A stretch of 64,000 nucleotides of DNA, from the NCBI GenBank assembly GCA_018303805.1, contig JAGVXL010000001.1:369528-433527 (forward strand), read 5' to 3'. The translations under genes were made by a program, and so were the position numbers. Under the pieces are notes generated by a model that was not told where the DNA came from, searched no databases, and saw nothing but the letters and a program-made list of their open reading frames with translations. Positions 58,198 through 64,000 of the stretch are shown piece by piece (position 1 is the first letter of the stretch; every line of letters begins with the position of its first letter). The stretch comes from Candidatus Pacearchaeota archaeon (GTDB lineage: Archaea > Nanobdellota > Nanobdellia > Pacearchaeales > DTIR01).

Positions 58198-58455
58198 TTA
58201 TTTTGGTGATTCTATCTTTTTTAAATGTGCTGATTTTATTATAAATTGTTTATTCCGGGTTCCCTGCCTTACTTTAAGGATGTATGCTTCCCCGCGCTGG
58301 GCAGTAATAATCCCTGTCCGCCCTTCTACCCTTTTTGGCGCAAATACGGGGAAGGAGGGATTATAAACTAATGCAACCCTATCCCCTATTTTTAGCTCTT
58401 TAAAATGGGTTGTCAAACACTTATTTTGTTTGGGTTTGATTTTGCCTGTTTTCAT
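58198..58455 (-). CDS. rpl21e: Ribosomal protein eL21
   Basis: An 85-residue protein, shorter than typical eL21 (about 95-100) but with the HFKELKIGDRVALVYNPSF block near 16-34 and RVEGRTGIITAQRGEAYIL near 42-60. Eukaryote/archaea-specific large-subunit protein. Confidence 0.9.
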   Translation of the reverse strand: MKTGKIKPKQNKCLTTHFKELKIGDRVALVYNPSFPVFAPKRVEGRTGIITAQRGEAYILKVRQGTRNKQFIIKSAHLKKIESPK

Positions 58456-58465
58456 TTTTAGAAGA

Positions 58466-58825
58466 TTATTCCTTCTTTTGTTGTTCTACTTTATGCATCG
58501 CTTCTGCTATTATCTTTTCTAATACTTCTGACAGGGCAGAATAAAGATTATAGTTTGAAATATTCGCAGTGAGAATAATCTCTCTCCCTGTGATTATCTC
58601 TGCTTTTGCATCCAACTCGTAAAGGATGGATTTGCCATGTTCATGTTTTTTTAACCGGATTTTTAATTCTCTATAGTCTGCTATGCCCCTTAATCTCTTA
58701 ACATAGTTTCCAACTATTTTCTTCACAACAACGGCCTGCATTGGCACTAATTCAAAGTTTATCAGCGTTATATTGCCGCCAAACTGCTTGACTATGTCGC
58801 TTGTTTCCACCCCCCCTGTTGCCAT
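58466..58825 (-). CDS. Small conserved protein, HPF/RaiA-like by pattern
   Basis: A 119-residue protein with a beta-alpha-beta-beta-beta-alpha pattern: QAVVVKKIVGNYVKRLRGI near 29, LKIRLKKHEHGKSILYEL near 54, ITGREIILTANISNYNLYSA near 77, then SEVLEKIIAEAMHKVEQQKK. This resembles ribosome hibernation factors (HPF/RaiA). It is immediately upstream of eL21 in the ribosomal operon, consistent with ribosome association. The assignment rests on pattern only. Confidence 0.45.
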   Translation of the reverse strand: MATGGVETSDIVKQFGGNITLINFELVPMQAVVVKKIVGNYVKRLRGIADYRELKIRLKKHEHGKSILYELDAKAEIITGREIILTANISNYNLYSALSEVLEKIIAEAMHKVEQQKKE

Positions 58826-58831
58826 GTTAAT

Positions 58832-59284
58832 TTATGCCCGAGAACGTTTAAAAAGCTTTTTGTGGGGCTGGGATAAGAAAGCTCCAAGAAAACCCCCAAA
58901 AGAGTCTGCCAAAACATCCAAAAGACTTGCTGTCCTGTGCGGGACAAAGAACTGGTGAAATTCATCAGTCATGCCATAGAATAATGACAGCAAAAATGCA
59001 AACAACAGGGCTTTTTTTCTTGTCCTGCCATTGCTTCTGAAGCATGCCAATAGCAGAAAACCGAAGATAGAATACTCAAGAATATGTTTGAAGGTTGCTG
59101 AGACTTGCTTGAGCAGAGAAGGTTGTGGCGGCGCATAAGGGAATGATGAAAGCACAAAGATAAGAATTGCATATGCTGCTGCAAGTGTCCATGCCAATTT
59201 TGGTTTTGATTCAAGCCACAGTGTTGGGTGTTTTATCTTCCTTAAGAAGAAATTTTTCTTATCCACTTGCTTTGTTTTCTTCAT
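58832..59284 (-). CDS. VanZ family membrane protein
   Basis: About 150 residues from ATG 59284. Four membrane helices; KHILEYSIFGFLLLACF near 67 and YGMTDEFHQFFVPHRTASLL then DVLADSFGGFLG near 105-137 are the VanZ signatures (H-x-x-E-Y, D-E-x-H-Q, R-x-A-S-x-x-D). Function unknown outside teicoplanin resistance. Overlaps the deaminase gene by 26 bp. Confidence 0.83.
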   Translation of the reverse strand: MKKTKQVDKKNFFLRKIKHPTLWLESKPKLAWTLAAAYAILIFVLSSFPYAPPQPSLLKQVSATFKHILEYSIFGFLLLACFRSNGRTRKKALLFAFLLSLFYGMTDEFHQFFVPHRTASLLDVLADSFGGFLGAFLSQPHKKLFKRSRA

Positions 59285-59774
59285 CCTCAAGTTGTTTTAT
59301 TAAATCACCCATGCCAACTTTAACTATGTTGCCTCCGGATTTTATCACAATCTCTTTCAGCCCCGCATTGATGATTGCTTTTTTGCAGATAAGACAGGGC
59401 CCATAAATCTCTGTTTGTGTTTGTTTCTGCTGGTAAGCCAAAAGATTTTTCTCATCATAGAGATACATAACCCCCCCTAAAATGTTGCTGCCAACCCTTG
59501 CTGCGTTAATTATGGCATTCTGCTCTGCATGAACGCTTCTGCAAAGTTCATACCTTTCCCCGCTTGGGATTCCTTTTTCTTTCCTGAAACATGTGCCTAA
59601 ATCAATGCAGTTGGCAGTTCCGCGAGGAGAACCAACATAACCGGTAGAAATTATGGCATCATCCTTCACAATAACTGCGCCAACCCTTCTCCGAATACAG
59701 GTTCCCCTTTGCGCAATCTGTTGGGCTATATCTAAATAGTACTCATCCTTGGAAGGCCTTTTTTTCAGCTCCAT
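59259..59774 (-). CDS. Deoxycytidylate (dCMP) deaminase
   Basis: A 171-residue zinc-dependent cytidine-deaminase-fold enzyme. VHAEQNAIINAA near 81 supplies the zinc His and catalytic Glu; YGPCLICKKAIINAG near 128 supplies the two cysteines; CIRRRVGAVIVKDD near 21 is the N-terminal block. It converts dCMP to dUMP for thymidylate synthesis. Divergent from the XPF-type nuclease. Confidence 0.92.
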   Translation of the reverse strand: MELKKRPSKDEYYLDIAQQIAQRGTCIRRRVGAVIVKDDAIISTGYVGSPRGTANCIDLGTCFRKEKGIPSGERYELCRSVHAEQNAIINAARVGSNILGGVMYLYDEKNLLAYQQKQTQTEIYGPCLICKKAIINAGLKEIVIKSGGNIVKVGMGDLIKQLEDEENKASG

Positions 59775-59835
59775 CCCTAAAACTTATAAACAAGCATATT
59801 AAAATATTTATATAATTGAATATAACCCTAAAACA

Positions 59836-60489
59836 ATGGCGAAGATTATAATAGACAAACATGAGAAAAACAGCTTGGTTGTTTCTGAGTTAGCTGGGCA
59901 AAAGGCAGAGATAGAATTCGCAATTTTGCCTGTTGCAGATTATATTATTGAGGATGTAGCCATAGAAAGAAAGACTGTCAGCGATTTTATAGGCAGCATG
60001 CTCAATAAACGGCTTTTAAGGCAGATTGAGTCTCTAAAACAGCATAAAAATAAAATTCTTATTATTGAGGGCATAGATGAACAACAGCTGTATAATGATT
60101 CTGCGAACGCTGGTTTGCATGCAAATGCCATCAGGGGAATGCTCTTGTCAATAATGTTAAAATCAAAAATTCCTGTGCTGTTCACACAGGACTACAAAGA
60201 TACTGCAAAATTCTTGATGCTCCTAGCAAAAAGATGTGAAAAAGAAGGCGGGGGTATAAGTATGAAATTCAAGAGAAAAGCAACAAGCATCTCTGGGCAG
60301 CAGAGGATGATTCTTGAAGGTTTTCCCGGCATAGGGCCCGCTACATCAAAAGAACTTTTAAAAAAATTTGGCACGATTAAGGCGGTGATAAATGCTGAAT
60401 TGGCTGAACTTGAGAAAATAAAAAAACTGGGCAGGAAAGCAAGGATAATAAAGGAAATAAGTGAAAAGAAATATCAACAAGAGGGTTAA
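59836..60489 (+). CDS. ERCC4/XPF-type structure-specific nuclease
   Basis: A 217-residue protein with the ERCC4 nuclease core: DYIIEDVAIERKTVSDFIGS near 35-54 contains the ERKxxxD active site, and RLLRQIESLKQHKNKILIIEG follows. A tandem helix-hairpin-helix is at about 155-212 (EGFPGIGPATSKELLKKF). Lacks the helicase half of Hef/XPF, as in short archaeal XPF. It cuts branched DNA at 3' flaps or forks. TTTATATA ends 21 nt before the ATG. Confidence 0.92.
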   Translation: MAKIIIDKHEKNSLVVSELAGQKAEIEFAILPVADYIIEDVAIERKTVSDFIGSMLNKRLLRQIESLKQHKNKILIIEGIDEQQLYNDSANAGLHANAIRGMLLSIMLKSKIPVLFTQDYKDTAKFLMLLAKRCEKEGGGISMKFKRKATSISGQQRMILEGFPGIGPATSKELLKKFGTIKAVINAELAELEKIKKLGRKARIIKEISEKKYQQEG

Positions 60490-60896
60490 ATACATCCTTT
60501 ACTTGAAAAAATTGCTTTGTTATATGCTGCCCTGTCCGCTATCTCCATTAAATTTAAATAAAAACCTTTGGGCAGTTTAGAAATTTTTTCTTTTACCCTG
60601 TTTTTTATCTCCTCTTTATAATCAAAAAGTGCTGGGATATATGCCCTGCTTTCATTGATATGCTTTTCTTTTGCAATTTCTTCTATGCTTGGCAGGACAA
60701 ATTTTCCTGCAATAGCAAGAAAGCTTTTTGCATCATAACTGTTCAATCCATATTTTTTCAGGCTCTCTGAAATTTCTTTCTGATGCTCGCCATCCAAATA
60801 ACATTTTTCAGCATATCTTTTTGCATGAATCCATTTATCCGAGATAACAGCCAATAAATCAAGAATTAGCTCATCTCGGTTGCTGACATATTCCAT
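60486..60896 (-). CDS. Hypothetical helical protein
   Basis: About 136 residues from ATG 60896 (TTTTTATAC ends about 23 nt upstream; the ATG at 60944 would lie before that box). All-helical, with LAVISDKWIHAKRYAEKCYL near 14 and FYLNLMEIADRAAYNKAIF near the end. No family recognised. Convergent with the XPF-type nuclease (4-bp overlap). Confidence 0.55.
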   Translation of the reverse strand: MEYVSNRDELILDLLAVISDKWIHAKRYAEKCYLDGEHQKEISESLKKYGLNSYDAKSFLAIAGKFVLPSIEEIAKEKHINESRAYIPALFDYKEEIKNRVKEKISKLPKGFYLNLMEIADRAAYNKAIFSSKGCI

Positions 60897-60962
60897 TAAA
60901 AAGATATATGGGATAGGAAGTATAAAAATAAATCTGTATTCCAAAGCATATTTTTCAATGGG

Positions 60963-61502
60963 CTAAGAAAGTTCCGTTCTCCAGATGTCCTCATAAATTG
61001 GCCCTTGCCCCGTTAGTGTTGATTTTTTCAATGCAAAACTATCTACAGCAAATTCAACCTGCTTGAATTTTCGATTTTTGATTTTTTCAATAAACTGCCT
61101 TTTATCCTTAATAAATTTGATTCTTGCTAAGGTGATATGGGACTCAAACCTCTCATCAAGAGCAATCACACCCTTTAATGAACTGTGGATTTTTTCATGA
61201 AGCTCTTTTATAACCTCTTGAGGTTCTAAACTGACCCATGCAATCTTGATATAAGATTCAGAAGGAAAAACTCCAGCATTACCGAGATGCGCTGAAAATT
61301 TCGGAAATTTTATATTTTTTAAAAGTTCCCTGCATTGATTAACTTGAAAATCTGTCAATTCTCCCAAGAACTGTATTGTCATATGTAGATTCGGGGGTTC
61401 AACAAGCTTCATGTCCGCTTCTGAAAAATTTTTTTGGAGCTTTGCAATTTCGTCTCTTGCTTCATCAGATAAATCAATCGCAATAAAGCACCTCATTTTC
61501 AT
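60963..61502 (-). CDS. thpR: RNA 2',3'-cyclic phosphodiesterase
   Basis: A 179-residue member of the 2H phosphoesterase superfamily, with both HxTx motifs: NLHMTIQFLGEL near 43 and SHITLARIKF near 127. MRCFIAIDLSDEARDEI at the start is typical. Opens 2',3'-cyclic phosphates of RNA and was first seen as 2'-5' RNA ligase. Overlaps the arginase-family gene by 4 bp (ATGA). Confidence 0.9.
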   Translation of the reverse strand: MKMRCFIAIDLSDEARDEIAKLQKNFSEADMKLVEPPNLHMTIQFLGELTDFQVNQCRELLKNIKFPKFSAHLGNAGVFPSESYIKIAWVSLEPQEVIKELHEKIHSSLKGVIALDERFESHITLARIKFIKDKRQFIEKIKNRKFKQVEFAVDSFALKKSTLTGQGPIYEDIWRTELS

Positions 61503-62293
61503 CTCACCAACTCTGAAATAATCTTCGCGGCAAGTTTTGAGGTGATGTTATTCAAATCTTTCATTGGATTGACCTCCACTATATCTGCTGCTTTCAAATT
61601 CTTTAATAGGCTTAATCGCTGTATAAGATAAATTGCTTCTCTGCTTGACATGCCGCATGGTTCTGGATAAGCAACAGCTGGTGCAAATGCAGGGTCAACA
61701 ACATCCAGGTCTATGCTTAGATAAATGGAATTAAATTTTCTCACAGATTCCATTACTGCATCACATGTATTCCTTAAATTTCCAAAAATCTGGTTCTGCA
61801 TGAGATGCCTTATTTTTTTTTCCGCAAGAAACTTAGCCTCAATAGGATGCATATTGCGCAGCCCAACCAAGAATATGTTTTCTGCTTTTAGATTATGCTC
61901 TACTGCTGTCCTAAGCCAGTCCTCATGTGTTGGCGGAGAAAAATCATGCATGCAGTCAGCATGGGCATCAAAAACAACCAAACAGGGATTTTCAAAAGTT
62001 TCTGAAAAAGCCCTTATTAATGGATAAGAAATTGAGTGGTCACCCCCAAGAAAAATACAGAATTCTTCTTTAGACAAAATTTTCTTGCTCTCTTTGTATA
62101 TCCCTTTATTTGAATCTTCAAGGTTGGCTTGAGCTATTCTTATCTCGTGTATATCTTTCTCATTAACCTCAACAACCTTGCCTTTCTCATTGCTGTATAT
62201 ATCTGAAAGTTCAGAAATTATTCTGTTTGGGGCCTGCTCACAGCCTTTTGTCCTGCCCAAACCATTCACCAGAGGAATTTTCACAATTTGCAT
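61499..62293 (-). CDS. Arginase/agmatinase family ureohydrolase
   Basis: A 264-residue enzyme with the three binuclear manganese motifs: FLGGDHSISYPLI near 76, VVFDAHADCMHDF near 107 and YLSIDLDVVDPAFAPAVAYP near 188. DAHADCM and the C-terminal layout fit agmatinase or formimidoylglutamase as well as arginase. Probably hydrolyses agmatine or arginine to urea. Coupled to thpR; 22 bp after the M16 peptidase. Confidence 0.87.
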   Translation of the reverse strand: MQIVKIPLVNGLGRTKGCEQAPNRIISELSDIYSNEKGKVVEVNEKDIHEIRIAQANLEDSNKGIYKESKKILSKEEFCIFLGGDHSISYPLIRAFSETFENPCLVVFDAHADCMHDFSPPTHEDWLRTAVEHNLKAENIFLVGLRNMHPIEAKFLAEKKIRHLMQNQIFGNLRNTCDAVMESVRKFNSIYLSIDLDVVDPAFAPAVAYPEPCGMSSREAIYLIQRLSLLKNLKAADIVEVNPMKDLNNITSKLAAKIISELVR

Positions 62294-62315
62294 TTTATGG
62301 CATATTCAAAACTGT

Positions 62316-63515
62316 TTATTTTGGCGCAAGGGCAAAAAAGGAATATTTCTTGATTCTTGCCAGTTGCTGAACTTCCTTTAATTTAACATTTAGAATATTT
62401 TTCTCAAAATTATAAAAATCCTCCACTTTCCCGTCAATTTCGTGGAGAAGGAGGTTTACCATCTGCCCCTGCGAATCTTCCATGGATATTTGGTGGTTCC
62501 CTATCACATGATTTTTAACGTCATTTAACTCATTCTCATCCAAACTTGAAGCAACCTTGTCAAACTCTCCAAGAATCAAGGACTTGATTTTTTCTATGTT
62601 CTCCTTCATTGCCCCAATATATATCATGTTGTAAGAAAAATCCTTTGTTGTATTCTCCTCCCCCTTAACTGCATATGCTAGATTCCTCTTTTCCCTTATT
62701 TCTGAGAACAATCTTGAAGACATGCCCCCCGCCATCAGCGTGTTAAGAACAAGTGCTGCATAACTTAATTTGTTTTGCGCCAGAGGAGCATGGTATGCAA
62801 AAACCATATTAGCCTGGTCTATTCCCTCCCTATCCTCTGTACCCTCCTCATCTTTCAGCTGGATTTTTGGCTGAAAAATTATCCCTTTTTCATTGCCAAA
62901 AGTTTTTTCAACAAAACTTGCAAGATTTCCAAAATCTGCATTGCCAACAACGCACAAAACAAGATTATTCGGGCGATAAACCTGCCTGAATTTTTCAAGA
63001 ATCTTGTTTTTATCAAGGGAATTCATTGATTCATATGTGCCGATAAGCGGAATGCCAAATGGGGGCTTGTACAGATAACTTTGGATTTTGTCATATACAT
63101 ATATCAGCGGGTTGTCTCTTCTCATTTTAATCTCCTCAAAGATAACCTTCCTTTCCTTTTCCAGTTCTTTTTTGTCAAACAAGGGATTTTTAATCATGTC
63201 GCTTAAAACATCCAAGGCAGTATCAAGATGCTTGGAGGGCATTTTGCACCAAAAAGCAGTAATAGCATCTGCAGTAAAACCATTCAATATGCCCCCTTTT
63301 CTTTCAATCTCTGATGCTATCTTCTGTGTATTTCTTGAAGGTGTGCCTTTGTAGAGCATGTGCTCAATATAATGAGAAATCCCTTTCTCTTGGGCAGTTT
63401 CATTTATGCCTCCAGCCCTAACAGCAAAGGCAACACTAACAATAGGCAGATTTCTCTTTTCAAGAAGGATAGTCATGCCATTTTTCAATTTCTTTTTGTA
63501 AAATTCTGCTTGCAT
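62316..63515 (-). CDS. M16 family (insulinase-like) zinc metallopeptidase
   Basis: A 399-residue half-length M16 protein. The inverted zinc motif is ISHYIEHMLYKGT (HxxEH near residue 46-50) with the distal Glu in EERKVIFEEIKMRR near 120. The C-terminal half has QANMVFAYHAPL near 245 and GGMSSRLFSEIREKRNLAY near 275, as in processing peptidase-like enzymes. No signal peptide. TTTAATATAAAAAG lies about 21 nt upstream. Confidence 0.88.
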   Translation of the reverse strand: MQAEFYKKKLKNGMTILLEKRNLPIVSVAFAVRAGGINETAQEKGISHYIEHMLYKGTPSRNTQKIASEIERKGGILNGFTADAITAFWCKMPSKHLDTALDVLSDMIKNPLFDKKELEKERKVIFEEIKMRRDNPLIYVYDKIQSYLYKPPFGIPLIGTYESMNSLDKNKILEKFRQVYRPNNLVLCVVGNADFGNLASFVEKTFGNEKGIIFQPKIQLKDEEGTEDREGIDQANMVFAYHAPLAQNKLSYAALVLNTLMAGGMSSRLFSEIREKRNLAYAVKGEENTTKDFSYNMIYIGAMKENIEKIKSLILGEFDKVASSLDENELNDVKNHVIGNHQISMEDSQGQMVNLLLHEIDGKVEDFYNFEKNILNVKLKEVQQLARIKKYSFFALAPK

Positions 63516-63560
63516 TTTTAAACTAAACTTTTCAATCTTTTTATATTAAAAACAAAATGG

Positions 63561-64000
63561 TTATTTTCCGAATCTTCGCTCCCTCTTGCTATACTCCCTT
63601 ATTACCCCAACAAAATCCTCTTTAGTCAGTTCAGGGAACATCTTGTCTTTAAGAAAGACAATTTCTGCATAGGCTGACTGCCATGGCAGAAATCCGCTCA
63701 GCCTTTGTTCAGAGGTTCTTATTATCAAATCGACATCAGGCAGTTCTGCATAGAGATTCTTGGAAAGAATACTCTCGTCAATATTCTCCATATCCAATCT
63801 CCCTGCCTTAACAAGTTTTGCAATCTCCTTCGCTGCATGGACTATCTCCTGCCTGCCGCCGTAGGCTATTGCAAGGTTAAGTGTATAGGCATCATAACCT
63901 TTAGTTGCTTCCTTTGCTTTTATTGCTATCTTTTTAACATCTTCCGGCAGCATATTCAGGTCTCCGAGTACATTCAGCCTTACCCGCCCCTTATGAACAT
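63561..64000 (-). CDS. uppS: Cis-prenyltransferase (undecaprenyl/decaprenyl diphosphate synthase), 5' end cut off
   Basis: The frame is open to the window edge, adding VRLNVLGDLN before the first visible ATG. Diagnostic cis-prenyltransferase motifs: LNLAIAYGGRQEI, then DVDLIIRTSEQRLSGFLPWQ and SAYAEIVF with the RxSxxxRxSxF/W-Q-x-x-x-x-E arrangement, ending at RRFGK. The N-terminal diphosphate-binding DGNRR region is outside. It makes the polyprenyl diphosphate that carries glycans assembled by the genes in the first 45 kb. Confidence 0.92.
   Translation of the reverse strand, partial: VHKGRVRLNVLGDLNMLPEDVKKIAIKAKEATKGYDAYTLNLAIAYGGRQEIVHAAKEIAKLVKAGRLDMENIDESILSKNLYAELPDVDLIIRTSEQRLSGFLPWQSAYAEIVFLKDKMFPELTKEDFVGVIREYSKRERRFGK

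Noticed and set aside
1-64000. CRISPR arrays, integrases and transposases
   Set aside because: No regularly spaced short repeats, Cas genes, recombinase motifs or DDE transposases were seen in any frame.

Overview
This window looks like part of an AT-rich archaeal genome, most likely from a small-genome (DPANN, Woesearchaeota/Pacearchaeota-like) lineage; that placement is inference. Direct archaeal signs are the gene order eL21-RpoF-DUF655-uS13-uS4-uS11-RpoD-tRNA-eL18-uL13-uS9-RpoN, an Rpp21-type RNase P subunit, SecD/SecF, tRNA introns at 37/38, and TATA boxes (TTTAAA/TTTATA) that end about 20-24 nt before the ATG of most operon heads, implying leaderless mRNAs.

Layout. 1-45.5 kb is a surface-glycan region: nucleotide-sugar dehydrogenases (1, 25.2, 40.1 kb), asparagine synthase, an rmlB-rmlD-like-rmlA operon, GT2/GT4/GT39-type glycosyltransferases, five B12-binding radical SAM proteins, a deacetylase/FemAB-type pair, and a + strand block (25.2-35.5 kb) containing a nonulosonate (sialic-acid-like) module with NeuA, a KdsC-like phosphatase and NeuB, then ATP-grasp, PIG-L and radical SAM enzymes, ending at a Wzx flippase. 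Interspersed are nitrogen genes (Lrp-amt-glnK) and defence or mobile modules (MNT-HEPN, AbiEi-AbiEii, a NUMOD3-like/PD-(D/E)XK nuclease, a DUF4143 ATPase with decayed relatives). SecF and SecD follow, separated by a sugar epimerase.

45.5-53 kb is an RNA-rich accessory region: a tRNA-Gly(UCC) that appears to carry two introns, an operon of five small proteins, a winged-helix/PIN pair, a tRNA-Gly-like RNA, tRNA-Pro(GGG), a LAGLIDADG endonuclease gene that runs into tRNA-Arg(CCU) and is bracketed by two partial tRNAs, an intron-bearing tRNA-Leu(CAA), a compact unannotated ncRNA with two UUCG hairpins, and a 5S rRNA. Three copies of a two-hairpin structured repeat with compensatory base changes lie here, one inside the tRNA-Gly intron.

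53-64 kb is housekeeping: RNase P component 4, the ribosomal/RNA polymerase operon (RpoD with two complete 4Fe-4S motifs encoded partly by an exact 33-bp repeat), an HPF-like protein, VanZ, dCMP deaminase, an XPF-type nuclease, RNA cyclic phosphodiesterase, an arginase-family enzyme, an M16 peptidase and a cis-prenyltransferase cut by the window end. The prenyltransferase probably supplies the polyprenyl carrier used by the glycan genes upstream.
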